Below, piece after piece: positions 46,933-59,979 of a stretch of DNA of 64,000 nt (positions within the stretch are counted from its first letter, which is position 1; each line of letters begins with the position of its first letter). A program made the translations under genes and the position numbers. The stretch spans positions 44,118,044 to 44,182,043 of the forward strand of contig NC_072897.1 of NCBI RefSeq assembly GCF_027943255.1, given 5' to 3'. The stretch comes from Anastrepha obliqua (taxonomy: Eukaryota; Arthropoda; Insecta; Diptera; Tephritidae). The notes under the pieces are model-generated. The model saw nothing but the letters and a program-made list of their open reading frames with translations, made no database searches and had not been told where the DNA came from.

Positions 46933-49580
46933 GGAGCATTCCATGGTTCGTACGGGACAGATCGTACGAATTTTTACAGTTTACAACCTTAATTATAGAC
47001 AAACCATAACCTTTTAAAACGAGTTATTTAGTGCACTAATACTGCGTGGTAGTTTTCTAAACGAAACCTATTTTAAAGCACGTTTATAAAATATTCGCAT
47101 ATCTTTGCAAAATCAAAAAAAAAATTATATGTTCGTACGGGACAGCTCCAGTCTACCACTACTCTGAGTTATAGTGAATTAAGTGAAATTTCAGCGAAAC
47201 TAATAATATTAACAAGAAAACGAAAATGACATTTGATTGTGATTGTATTAGAGTTTATTAACACAACACAAACATTTAAAACATATTTAGTTTAAATGAC
47301 TTATAGTGTAAAAATGAAAATGTTCGTACGGGACAAATTGTGTTCGTACGGGACGCGTACGAAATTAAGCTCTTAAATTTTGATTTTAACGTTCTCTAAA
47401 GGGAAAATTTGATGCTGTTATTATTTTGAGCATGGCTTTTACATGTAACTTCGCGCCCATTTGCTAGTATTTCGTGAAATTTGGATATTCCGGGTATAGG
47501 CTTGGACGATTCCCAGGGACGAACATCCCGAATTTTGTCAGCTATTTCGGATGCAGAAATATAAAAAATGGATGTTGAAGGAACTAATGTGGCAGCAACT
47601 TCTGCTAAATCATTCGCGTTTTGGATTACAGTATTGCTCCTTGGCTACGGGCTTTTTGATTTGCCACCGACTCTGTCTACAACTCCCTTACCATGGGAAA
47701 TGGCAAAATACTTCCATTCAAATTGTTTGCTATATATCTCAGAGAGATATACCAATAACGAGACCATATAACGATTTTTGAATTCAGAAGAAGGACCATC
47801 ACTCCATATAACTTCTTTAATTCTTTCGCCATGATCTGCTGCAAAAATTTTATCATACAAATATGTCACGAAGGTGAATATACTGTCTTTATCTTTTTGC
47901 TTTGTATCAGAGCATATCACAAAAGTTTTACATTGTGCCATGAGAAATGAAGCAGCGGTAAAAGGATTAACACTTTCCCTGCTCCATAAAGCAGACTGCA
48001 CCTCGTTTTGATATGCGCAAGAATAAGACATAGCGAAATCAATTTGAAGTATTCTTGCATGTTCATTATTTTTAGCGCTTTGGAATGCTTGTGCTTGTAC
48101 TTTTTTTATATTTATGTGATACATGACATATGGTAAGTCGGATATAAGGTTTCCGTGTAACTCTCCAAAACTGATTTCTTCTGTCTTCAGTTTTACTCGT
48201 TGATCGTCTCCTTTTTTCGATTATATTTTTTCCTGGGTCATAAGGTATATTATTACTATTTTACTTCCATTTTTACATGTATCGCACACATTTCTCCAAC
48301 AGCTTGAATCAAGGGCCGTATCACAAAGAATGTTGCTCCAGTAGGAGCTATTGTAGCTTATTTTCAAACACTTCAATTTTAGAATAAAATTCTCGTGAAT
48401 TTGCACTGTTCTGATGGCGTGTCTTTTAATAACATTTTTCGGTCGTAGTGCACAAAATCTAGAAAACTCTATTTTTATGTTCGGAAGCTCTTCCTTAAAT
48501 ATATAGAAGGCTTCTTTTAAAAATAAGATGAGGTAGTGCTTTTGTAATGTAAGTTTTTTACCGTTAGTCCAACAGACCATTGTGTCGTTCATGCCCGGGC
48601 ATGTATAAACAATGTCTGGACGAAAGTAAAAATCTTTCACCATTTTGGTGGTTTCGTCATCGTTAATTGGTTCATTTATAGATTTATTCCTAACGTTATC
48701 AATACCAAGTCCAAGTTTTTTGCCATACCCGCTACAACAGCCTTTTGTTTAGTGGGTGAACTGGGTAGACTTCGCATACATTTCTGTACAGCCCAAGCAT
48801 ACGTTTGCTTACATTTGTATGGAAAACATTCAGATTCGCAATCACCAACAATATTTGAACCAGCCTCCCTGTCTTGGGTTTGGATCAACTTTCTTTCTTT
48901 TTCGTTGTTTTTGAAATCTGGACTTTTTTTTCGTTTCTCGTCTCTCCATTTTTTATAACGTGACACGCTATGGTTGTTATTATGTTCACTAATTTTCTCC
49001 ATTTTTTAGTTAAAAGAAAAATTTATATGCCGTGTTCGTACGGGACAAAATTTCATGACTGAATATTGAACTTATTTGCGATGCAAACTGAAATCAATGC
49101 TTTACAAGTAAAAAGAGCACCAGAAGTTTGCTTTAAATGTAAAATAATCGAAACAAATAAGTTACTCGGATGAGCACAAAAATAACTGTACAGTGTTAAG
49201 TGCGTTCGTACGGGACATCATCGAACCATTTTTTTAAAAGAGCATATCTGCGTTGTTCATAAATAAACTTTTTTTTTTAATATTACTCTATTATTCAAAA
49301 TGTAAAAGTTTGTTCTTTTAACACCAATTATCAGTTTCACGCTATATGTCACACATAATGAGAACTAAGCGCTTAAACTTGACCAAATTTCGATAGAAGG
49401 AAATAAAATTTGTATGAGTTGTTTTTGTTGTTAAAAATAGATACTTCAAACTGAGGTCAAGTAAAAGGTCGATGTTTATAATGAAGATTCATATATTTTA
49501 AATACATTAACACTAATATAATCATCCGGAAATGTAATTTGTTCGGCGGTCGAAATTTACCATTTTCCATGGAATGCTCC
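46933..49580 (-). mobile_element. DNA transposon with TCAT duplication (unit G)
   Basis: Same ends and site as in unit B; rightmost copy in the window. Shares its diagnostic variants with unit D. Confidence 0.92.
47396..49002 (-). pseudogene. Transposase pseudogene, unit G
   Basis: Pieces at 48676-49002, 48221-48643 (CDTALDSS as in D) and 47645-48124 plus a C-terminal block. Confidence 0.8.
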
Positions 49581-49722
49581 TCATATATTTTTATACGTTT
49601 ATCTATATTCAAATTAAATGATTCATTCAACAAATTTCTCAAAAATAAAACTTCTGTTACTGCTTCCGGCATAGCGGTATACTCTGCAAAAGTTGAACAT
49701 TTAGTTACTGTATTTTATTTAC

Positions 49723-50040
49723 GGCGGCCGCCGTAGCCGAATGGGTTGGTGCGTGATTACCATTCGGAATTCACAGAGAGGTCGTTAGTTCGAATCTCGG
49801 TGAAAGCAAAATTAATAAAAACATTTTTCTAATAGCGGTCGCCCCTCGGCAGGCAATGGCAAACCTCCGAGTGTATTTCTGCCATGAAAAAGCTCCTCAT
49901 AAAAATATCTGCCGTTCGGAATCGGCTTGAAACTGTAGGTCCCTCCATTTGTGGAACAACATCAAGACGCACACCACAAATAGGAGGAGGAGCTCGGCCA
50001 AACACCTAACAGAAGTGTACGCGCCAATTATTTATTTTAT
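49723..50040 (+). mobile_element. tRNA-derived SINE, right duplication lost (unit G)
   Basis: Body intact to its ttatttattttat end at 50040. The next base is already cccgttg of RNase H, so a 56-bp deletion took the right target duplication and adjoining coding sequence. Confidence 0.9.
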
Positions 50041-50228
50041 CCCGTTGTAGATTTTCGATCTACATTATCTCCTGCATAATCTGAATCAACCATACAGTCT
50101 AAATGTTCATCTTTTATATTTTTATCTGAATACGTTAATTTTAAATCTTTAGTCTTGTATAAATATTTAAATACTCTTAAAGCATATTTAAAATGCGTTT
50201 GATTATAACAGCTTTGAAATCTACTTAA

Positions 50229-50954
50229 GGGGTTACGCCACTCTAGCTACTGTAAAAAAGCAGTTTTTTAAGGATTTTTTTACATTGAAAGAAAGGTGCT
50301 AGGAAAAAACTTTTTAAGTATATTATTAAGCATGTATTTAAGTGTAATTACAAATATTTTTATTGAAAAATATTACAAAATGGCGCCTTTGGAGTGAATC
50401 TCTGAACGCGCCCTGCGAAAAAGGCACTTCACGGCACGCAGTACAACTGACGTAAATGTCCACCTAAACCAAATTAAAAACATTCTTCTCAATCGACGTG
50501 AGTATAGCTGTAGAAATACGTACGGGATTTTAGAAATATTGAAATTTGTGTATTTTGCAGATGTTTGAAGTCAAAAGTAGAATTTTTCGTCTAAAATGGA
50601 ACCGTTAATTGTTTATAAAAATTTTTCTAATTAATTAATAAAAAAATCCGTACGTATTTCAGTGCGGAATAATGTTCTAAAGATCCTTGTACAATTACAA
50701 GTGAAAATATTAAAAACTGTTTGTGTTATGCTGCTTGCCGTTTTGAAAAATCACGTTTTGAGATAAACACGGTTTAAATTTGAATAGTCGGTTCAGAGAC
50801 GTCAGAGGCGCTCGCGCAAAAGTGCGAAATATTAGAGATAAACATTTTTTTCACGCATAGGACTTTTTGTTTTATATTCTAAAGAGTTTAAAGCATCTTT
50901 TAAGCAAAAAAAAAAAATTTCGATATTTTGAAAATCCTAGAGTGGCCTAACCTC
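50229..50954. mobile_element. TTAA-flanked MITE-like element, 726 bp (unit G)
   Basis: It starts GGGGTTACGCCACTCTAG and ends with the reverse of GAGGTTAGGCCACTCTAG, 18-bp inverted ends with two mismatches. It is flanked by TTAA (50225-50228 and 50955-50958). All other units have the empty site with a single TTAA, so the boundaries are certain. There is no meaningful open frame. TTAA duplication is typical of piggyBac and Kolobok; the ends do not decide between them for me. Confidence 0.93.
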
Positions 50955-53398
50955 TTAAGTAATTAACGTTGTAAGCAATATCTGGCCTTGTGCCTGTACT
51001 AATGTACAATAATTCACCAATTAAATTTCTGTACTTTACTCTCTCATTGATTTCACTCGCTTGTTATAATTTTAAATTACTTTCCATTGGAGTATCATAT
51101 AATTTTGAATTTTCCAAATTGTACTTTACAGCCAAAGATTCAATATATCTTGTTTGACTTAATGTCATTGTTTTTCTGTCATCACTATAATTTATATCGA
51201 TTCCTATATAATTATTAATTTTACCTAAATCTTTCATTCAAAATCTTTGCATTAAATTTCCTTTAATTTTATCAATTTTCTTTTTATCTTGACAGCAAAT
51301 CAAAAGATCATCTACGAAAACTAAAATGTATATTGGATCTTTGCCTGTGTTATTTACATACAAACAGTAGTCATAATTACTTCTGACAAAATTCATTTTT
51401 TCTACATGTTGATGAAAACACTCATACCAAGCTCTTGGACTTTCTCTCAGACCATACAACGCTTTTTGTAATTTGCATACTTTATTTTTATCTGTTTCAT
51501 AGCCTCTAGGTTGATTAATATAAACTTCAGATTTAACAGTTCCATTAAGAAAAGCTGTCTCAACATCCATTTGATCTATGAATAAATTATGTGAACAACA
51601 ATAGCTTAATAAAATTTTCAAAGTTTGCATTTTGCCGACTGGCGAATAAACATTTTCAAGGTACTCCTTTTGTTGAAAACCTCTTACGACTAATCTTGCT
51701 TTATAATTTTTTCTTTTTATAAATCCATTTCACATCTATAATTTTCTTATCTTTAGGTCTTTCAAGTACTATCCACGTTTTATTTAAACTTTCTATCTCT
51801 GAATTCATGGCCTTTTCCATTCTCTGGATTCTTGGGAGTTGATCGCCTCCTCAATGTATTAGGTACGTTTGCGTTTACATGGTTTACATAAATATGGTGT
51901 ATTACAGGGTTACCAAATCTATTCACAGGATTTCTTTTTCTCTCTGACGCTCTTTTTTCAACTATTTTCTCATTGTTATTTTGTAAAACATTTGATTCGT
52001 TATTTACTTCAGTATGATTATCAATAGCATTATCAAAACCATCTTCATTATCTTCATTTATTTCATTCAGATCATTATCTAGATTCAAATTTACAACATT
52101 TTCATCATCAAAATTTCTGTCATCATTATTATTATTTTTTTCTAAACAAATTAATTCTGTGCCCTCTTCAACTACTTGAACGTGTCTGGCATTAATTATT
52201 TTATTATTTACTAAGACTCTGTAACTATGATCATTGTAACCTACGAGTACACCCAATTTTGCTTTATCATCCCATTTATTTTTTCTCAAAGTTTCGGGTA
52301 ATCTGACAAAAACTCTGCTTCCATAAATTTTCAAATGTTTTACATTAGGCTTTTTACCAAAAAATATTTCATATGGTGTTTTGTTTTCTTGAGTATTGGC
52401 TATTGCACGATTTTTCAAATAAGCGACAGTTTTTATTATTTCAGGCCAAAACCTGTGATTTATTTTTGGTTCTCTTGCTAGACATCTACCAATATCCATT
52501 GCAGATCTGTTATATCTTTCCGCGACTCCATTTAATTCATGAACATATGGTGGACATGGTAATAATTCAGTTCCTTTATTTTTCGTAAATTTCGTAAAAA
52601 CATTCTGCAGTTTCATCTTTACTTTTCGCGCATTTACTATAATCATCTATAAATGGAAGAAAATATTTTTTACCACGATTACCAGAGGTATTATGTGGTC
52701 CATTTAAATCGGTATGAATTAATTCTAAAATTTCAGAAGTTTTAGTTCGCTTATTTTCGAACGGTACATTAGTCATTTTGCTTTGTATACAATTTGCACA
52801 TTTCATTATATTATTTTCCAATGTTTCAGGCAATCATTCTACTAATTTGTCATTTACTAATTTGTTTAAATATTGAAAATTTACATGGCCTAGCGCTCTA
52901 TGCCATTTTTCTTTATCTGATAGTTTAACTACATTTGCATAAATCTCATTCTTTTCTTTTTTGTGCATAAAACTTTTCATTCTATATAATCCATCTATTT
53001 TATTAGCAACAGCTATCAACTTTCTATCATTATTATAAATTTTTGCATTTTGAGCTCTTGAAACAATTGTACTATTTTCAGTTATTTTAGAGAAACTCAA
53101 AAAATTCTTTCCAATGCCATTAACAAAGTATACATTTTTTAGTTCAACTTCTACTTGATTATAATTAATAATTTTTGAATAATGTCTTAACTGTTCCTAT
53201 TTTTGTTGCTTTTAAATTTTTTCCATCTGGAAATCTTACTTTAATAGGATTTTTTAAATCAATATACTTACAAAAATAATCTTCATTGTTGATGATGTGG
53301 TCTGTGCAACCACTATCCAACAACCATTCAATTTCATTTTCATTCTCACACATATCTTTCACAACATCATTCGCATTCACTTTCACCACTTGCGTTGC

Positions 53399-54434
53399 TC
53401 ACGACTCAGAAGGCAGCTCCTGGTGCTGCTCGCTGGTAGATGTTGACGCCTGATGTCCTTGGCCTCTGCCGCGACCGTAACCTCGTTGCGACGCGCCTCT
53501 GCCTCTCGGTGTACCACGATGTCCTCTGGGGTTTGATTGGGCTCCTCTGCCCTGGCTGTGTTGAGATCCTTTTCCGTAGCTGCCTTGCTGTTTGTGCCAG
53601 CAGTCTCGTTGATAATGCCCAGGTTTTCCACACTGGAAGCATTATCTCATTGTCTTTGCACTAAAAGTTCTCACACTGGTCTTTTTTTCACAATCACTTT
53701 TGTTCCAGTTTTTTTCCTTAATTTTGGACATCGTATATTCGACAGTCCGTGACTCTTCAGGCACCAGTTCGATGAAGTCTCCTATGTAGCTGTAGTTAGG
53801 TGGTTGGGCTTTTATCAGGTACCGCATTTTTCTTCTTCTTTTAATGTGGCCCCAGCTGATTTCAACTCCTTGCATGCCTTTTCGAAGTCAACGAGAAATT
53901 CGTCAACATTGCCGTAATTCCTCAATTTCACTTCTTCTAATTTTGACCTCTTGATAATTTGTAGTGAAGTTGACTGCGTTGAGTACATTTTTTCTAATAC
54001 TCTAACTGCCTGTCCGACAGAGCGCTTATCACGATTGTCGTGGCTTTTAGGTCGCTTTTCTTCCACGTACCTTCATCGTCGGCGGCGGTCTTTTCCCGTT
54101 TTGCTGGACCTTGACACTCCTTATACTCCAAAATGTTTAAAAGTCGAAACTTCCAGCTCGAAAAATTTGCCCCATCAAACACTGGAATACTCACGTCGTC
54201 AATTTTTGCTTGCCTAGCCATTTCTTCTTCTTCCTGAATTTTCCAATTATTTTCGATTATAGTCTTCAAGATCAGAGTCCTCTTCAAAATTTTCAAAAAA
54301 CTTTTTCTCAAAAAATTCCGGTTTTCTCTGCTTAACTCGAAATCTTCTTTTTTTATTTGCTCAACTAAGTGGTCAGTTGATTTATCTTCGTCGGAAACCA
54401 AACTTTGTAGTGTCGTCTTCAATTTAGCAAACAT
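53399..54434 (-). pseudogene. gag: gag pseudogene with 40-bp deletion, unit G
   Basis: The deletion near 53998 removes 40 bp between LSDRQLEY and LEKMYSTQ and shifts the frame, leaving 53994-54434 (146 codons) and 53815-54066. It carries KATTIV (as A and H) and LILKTII (as H). Confidence 0.92.
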
Positions 54435-54648
54435 GTGCTAACCTCAAAATGCCTCGTGGACTTGCAGCCTTCTGGGCGATGAACATGTGCTCACTTTTAA
54501 TCCAAGTGCATCAGCTTCCTGCACGGATGTTTTCCACACAATTTTCCCAAATTTCGTGTTCTAATTTTTTTCTTTTTCCGATTTCGGCACTATTTTTCCC
54601 ATTCACCTGATTTTCCGCGTTTTCTCGAACCTTGCTCTGCTACCATGA

Positions 54649-54847
54649 TGTAATAACTACAAATTGGGCTCTGCCTTTAAACAAAGTGACGATGCGCTCT
54701 ATTGACTGGTCAACGATTGAATAATCTTTATTTTCACAAAGTCATGTATGTATGCACGCATGTAATTCCCGAGAGATGGCGCCAGGGGTATCAAAATCAC
54801 GTTAAATACATTATTGTTATAATGTTGAATATTCATATATTACAACA
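54649..54847 (-). repeat. Copia LTR 7, 199 bp
   Basis: 8283 bp after LTR 6; followed by the first unit without the DNA transposon. Confidence 0.93.
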
Positions 54848-54991
54848 CGCCTCCTTGAATTTTCTACATTTTACATCAGTATTCATTCTTACTTTACATC
54901 AAATAATTCTATTTTCAAATTTTACGCATATCATTTCATTGTTGCTTTGTATACTCTAAGGTATACAATTAATGTTTTAGTCTGCAATAAC

Positions 54992-57900
54992 TCAAATCAA
55001 CTTTAGCTCTTTTCTATTTTTCATAAATTTAATTCTGTTTAAACTCTTTGTTAATATATTTGCTAAACTACGTTCAGAATCGATTTTTACAATATCAATT
55101 ACGCCATTTTCATAATTTTCATTAATATAATATAATGATACTGCACTTCAATGTGCTTCGAGTTTTTTGCGAAATTTCCAAATTTTGCGATTGCTACTGC
55201 GCCTGAATTATCTTCATATATTTTTATACGTTTATCTATATTCAAATGAAATGATTCATTCAACAAATTTCTCAAAAATAAAACTTCTGTTACTGCTTCC
55301 GACATAGCGGTATACTCTGCAAAAGTTGAACATTTAGTTACTGTATTTTATTTACGGCGCCGCCGTAGCCGAATGGGTTGGTGCGTGATTACCATTCGGA
55401 ATTCACAGAGAGGTCGTTAGTTCGAATCTCGGTGAAAGCAAAATTAATAAAAACATTTTTCTAATAGCGGTCGCCCCTCGGCAGGCAATGGCAAACCTCC
55501 GAGTGTATTTCTGCCATGAAAAAGCTCCTCATAAAAATATCTGCCGTTCGGAATCGGCTTGAAACTGTAGGTCCCTCCATTTGTGGAACAACATCAAGAC
55601 GCACACCACAAATAGGAGGAGGAGCTCGGCCAAACACCTAACAGAAGTGTACGCGCCAATTATTTATTTTATTATTTTGTTTACGTGTTTTCCAATAAAT
55701 CAAATTACCAAATAATCTTATTACGAATCCCGTTGTAGATTTTCGATCTACATTATCTCCTGCATAATCTGAATCAACCATACAGTCTAAATGTTCATCT
55801 TTTGTATTTTTATCTGAATACGTTAATTTTAAATCTTTAGTCTTGTATAAATATTTAAATACTCTTAAAGCATATTTAAAATGCGTTTGATTATAACAGC
55901 TTTGAAATCTACTTAAGTAATTAACGTTGTAAGCAATATCTGGCCTTGTGCCTGTACTAATGTACAATAATTCACCAATTTCTGTACTTTACTCTCTCAT
56001 TGATTTCACTCGCTTGTTATAATTTTAAATTACTTTCCATTGGAGTATCATATAATTTTGAATTTTCCAAATTGTACTTTACAGCCAAAGATTCAATATA
56101 TCTTGTTTGACTTAATGTCATTGTTTTTCTGTCATCACTATAATTTATATCGATTCCTATATAATTATTAATTTTACCTAAATCTTTCATTCAAAATCTT
56201 TGCATTAAATTTCCTTTAATTTTATCAATTTTCTTTTTATCTTTACAGCAAATCAAAAGATCATCTACGAAAACTAAAATGTATATTGGATCTTTGCCTG
56301 TGTTATTTACATACAAACAGTAGTCATAATTACTTCTGACAAAATTCATTTTTTCTACATGTTGATGAAAACACTCATACCAAGCTCTTGGACTTTCTCT
56401 CAGACCATACAACGCTTTTTGTAATTTGCATACTTTATTTTTATCTGTTTCATAGCCTCTAGGTTGATTAATATAAACTTCAGATTTAACAGTTCCATTA
56501 AGAAAAGCTGTCTCAACATCCATTTGATCTATGAATAAATTATGTGAACAACAATAGCTTAATAAAATTTTCAAAGTTTGCATTTCGCCGACTGGCGAAT
56601 AAACATTTTCAAGGTACTCCTTTTGTTGAAAACCTCTTACGACTAATCTTGCTTTATAATTTTTTCTTTTTATAAATCCATTTCACATCTATAATTTTCT
56701 TATCTTTAGGTCTTTCAAGTACTATCCACGTTTTATTTAAACTTTCTATCTCTGAATTCATGGCCTTTTCCATTCTCTGGATTCTTGGGAGTTGATCGCC
56801 TCCTCAATGTATTAGGTACGTTTGCGTTTACATGGTTTACATAAATATGGTGTATTACAGGGTTACCAAATCTATTCACAGGATTTCTTTTTCTCTCTGA
56901 CGCTCTTTTTTCAACTATTTTCTCATTGTTATTTTGTAAAACATTTGATTCGTTATTTACTTCAGTATCATTATCAATAGCATTATCAAAACCATCTTCA
57001 TTATCTTCATTTATTTCATTCAGATCATTATCTAGATTCAAATTTACAACATTTTCATCATCAAAATTTCTGTCATCATTATTATTATTTTTTTCTAAAC
57101 AAATTAATTCTGTGCCCTCTTCAACTACTTGAACGTGTCTGGCATTAATTATTTTATTATTTACTAAGACTCTGTAACTATGATCATTGTAACCTACGAG
57201 TACACCCAATTTTGCTTTATCATCCCATTTATTTTTTCTCAAAGTTTCGGGTAATCTGACAAAAACTCTGCTTCCATAAATTTTCAAATGTTTTACATTA
57301 GGCTTTTTACCAAAAAATATTTCATATGGTGTTTTGTTTTCTTGAGTATTGGCTATTGCACGATTTTTCAAATAAGCGACAGTTTTTATTATTTCAGGCC
57401 AAAACCTGTGATTTATTTTTGGTTCTCTTGCTAGACATCTACCAATATCCATTGCAGATCTGTTATATCTTTCCGCGACTCCATTTAATTCATGAACATA
57501 TGGTGGACATGGCAATAATTCAGTTCCTTTATTTTTCGTAAATTTCGTAAAAACATTTTGCAGTTTCATCTTTACTTTTCGCGCATTTACTATAATCAAC
57601 TATAAATGGAAGAAAATATTTTTTACCACGATTACCAGAGGTATTATGTGGTCCATTTAAATCGGTATGAATTAATTCTAAAATTTCAGAAGTTTTAGTT
57701 CGCTTATTTTCGAACGGTACATTAGTCATTTTGCTTTGTATACAATTTGCACATTTCATTATATTATTTTCCAATGTTTCAGGCAATCATTCTACTAATT
57801 TGTCATTTACTAATTTGTTTAAATATTGAAAATTTACATGGCCTAGCGCTCTATGCCATTTTTCTTTATCTGATAGTTTAACTACATTTGCATAAATCTC

Positions 57901-58338
57901 ATTCTTTTCTTTTTTGTGCATAAAACTTTTCATTCTATATAATCCATCTATTTTATTAGCAACAGCTATCAACTTTCTATCATTATTATAAATTTTTGCA
58001 TTTTGAGCTCTTGAAACAATTGTACTATTTTCAGTTATTTTAGAAGAACTCAAAAAATTCTTTCCAATGCCATTAACAAAGTATACATTTTTTAGTTCAA
58101 CTTCTACTTGATTATAATAATTTTTGAATAATGTCTTAACTGTTCCTATTTTTGTTGCTTTTAAATTTTTTCCATCTGGAAATATTACTTTAATAGGATT
58201 TTTTAAATCAATATACTTACAAAAATAATCTTCATTGTTGATGATGTGGTCTGTGCAACCACTATCCAACAACCATTCAATTTCATTTTCATTCTCACAC
58301 ATATCTTTCACAACATCATTCGCATTCACTTTCACCAC
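54992..58338 (-). pseudogene. pol: pol pseudogene, unit H
   Basis: Protease and pre-integrase form one open 183-codon stretch (57787-58338) because the 4-bp insertion found elsewhere is absent. Then follow integrase core 57529-57786 (FIVDYSK), integrase C-half 56733-57599, RT 56191-56583 (ICCKDKKK), RNase H 55638-55967 up to the SINE, and 55099-55305 beyond it. A 5-bp deletion near 55979 and the TAA for Glu break the RT-RNase H link. The region 55099-55305 shows RNase H intact across the transposon site. Confidence 0.93.
55356..55672 (+). mobile_element. tRNA-derived SINE, 317 bp (unit H)
   Basis: Same site and 12-bp duplication; one base lost in the GC-rich start (ggcgccgccg). Confidence 0.9.
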
Positions 58339-58347
58339 TTGCGTTGC

Positions 58348-59424
58348 TCACGACTCAGAAGGCAGCTCCTGGTGCTGCTCGCTGGTAGATGTTGACGCCT
58401 GATGTCCTTGGCCTCTGCCGCGACCGTAACCTCGTTGCGACGCGCCTCTGCCTCTCGGTGTACCACGATGTCCTCTGGGGTTTGATTGGGCTCCTCTGCC
58501 CTGGCTGTGTTGAGATCCTTTTCCGTAGATGCCTTGCTGTTTGTGCCAGCAGTCTCGTTGATAATGCCCAGGTTTTCCACACTGGAAGCATTATCTCATT
58601 GTCTTTGCACTAAAAGTTCTCACACTGGTCTTTTTTTCACAATCACTTTTGTTCCAGTTTTTTTCCTTAATTTTGGACATCGTATATTCGACAGTCCTTG
58701 ACTCTTCAGGCACCAGTTCGATGAAGTCTCCTACGTAGCTGTAGTTAGGTGGTTGGGCTTTTATCAGGTACCGCATTTTTCTTCTTCTTTTAATGTGGCC
58801 CCAGCTGATTTCAACTCCTTGCATGCCTTTTCGAAGTCAACGAGAAATTCGTCAACATTGCCGTAATTCCTCAATTTCACTTCTTCTAATTTTGACCTCT
58901 TGATAATTTGTAGTGAAGTTGACTGCGTTGAGTACATTTTTTCTAATTTCGACATTATTGTGTAAGTCGATGTGCACTCACTTATGTACTCTAACTGCCT
59001 GTCCGACAGAGCGCTTATCACGATTGTCGTGGCTTTTAGGTCGCTTTTCTTTCACGTACCTTCATCGTCGGCGGCGGTCTTTTCCCGTTTTGCTGGACCT
59101 TGGCACTCCTTATACTCCAAAATGTTTAAAAGTCGAAAAATTCCAGCTCGAAAAATTTGCCCCATCAAACACTGGAATACTCACGTCGTCAATTTTTGCT
59201 TGCCTAGCCATTTCTTCTTCTTCCTGAATTTTCCAATTATTTTCGATTATAGTCTTCAAGATCAGAGTCCTCTTCAAAATTTTCAAAAAACTTTTTCTCA
59301 AAAAATTCCGGTTTTCTCTGCTTAACTCGAAATCTTCTTTTTTTATTTGCTCAACTAAGTGGTCAGTTGATTTATCTTCGTCGGAAACCAAACTTTGTAG
59401 TGTCGTCTTCAATTTAGCAAACAT
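58348..59424 (-). pseudogene. gag: gag pseudogene with extra frameshift, unit H
   Basis: A private one-base gain near 59138 (gtcgaaaaattcc for gtcgaaacttcc) shifts the frame after FDGANFSSW, leaving 59110-59424 and 58764-59021. Confidence 0.92.
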
Positions 59425-59638
59425 GTGCTAACCTCAAAATGCCTCGTGGACTTGCAGCCTTCTGGGCGATGAACATGTGCTCACTTTTAATCCAAGTGCA
59501 TCAGCTTCCTGCACGGATGTTTTCCACACAATTTTCCCAAATTTCGTGTTCTAATTTTTTTCTTTTTCCGATTTCGGCACTATTTTTCCCATTCACCTGA
59601 TTTTCCGCGTTTTCTCGAACCTTGCTCTGCTACCATGA

Positions 59639-59837
59639 TGTAATAACTACAAATTGGGCTCTGCCTTTAAACAAAGTGACGATGCGCTCTATTGACTGGT
59701 CAACGATTGAATAATCTTTATTTTCACAAAGTCATGTATGTATGCACGCATGTAATTCCCGAGAGATGGCGCCAGGGGTATCAAAATCACGTTAAATACA
59801 TTATTGTTATAATGTTGAATATTCATATATTACAACA
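59639..59837 (-). repeat. Copia LTR 8, 199 bp
   Basis: 4990 bp after LTR 7; last LTR in the window. Confidence 0.93.
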
Positions 59838-59979
59838 CGCCTCCTTGAATTTTCTACATTTTACATCAGTATTCATTCTTACTTTACATCAAATAATTCT
59901 ATTTTCAAATTTTACGCATATCATTTCATTGTTGCTTTGTACTCTAAGGTATACAATTAATGTTTTAGTCTGCAATAAC

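Larger units (their letters stand above)
46707..53389 (-). pseudogene. pol: pol pseudogene, unit G
   Basis: Protease 53165-53389, pre-integrase 52834-53100 (MSFSKIT for MSSSKIT), integrase core 52576-52833, integrase C-half 51780-52646, RT 51238-51630. The RT-RNase H connection has a nonsense TAA for the Glu in LEQASEI (about 51065), shared with H and I, and is further split by the TTAA element and the 56-bp loss. Confidence 0.92.
46565..54648 (-). mobile_element. Copia unit G, internal region, mosaic
   Basis: Longest unit (8283 bp LTR to LTR). The gain is the 726-bp TTAA element at 50229-50954. Losses are 56 bp directly after the SINE (50040/50041) and 40 bp in gag (near 53998). The left part matches unit D (transposon variants), while the part right of about 51060 shares variants with H and I, so this unit looks recombinant. 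Confidence 0.93.
54848..59638 (-). mobile_element. Copia unit H, internal region without DNA transposon
   Basis: 4990 bp from LTR to LTR. RNase H reads straight through the transposon site (single TCAT at 55214-55217), while the SINE is present, so the SINE is the older insertion. A TA duplication near 54951 is private. Confidence 0.94.
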
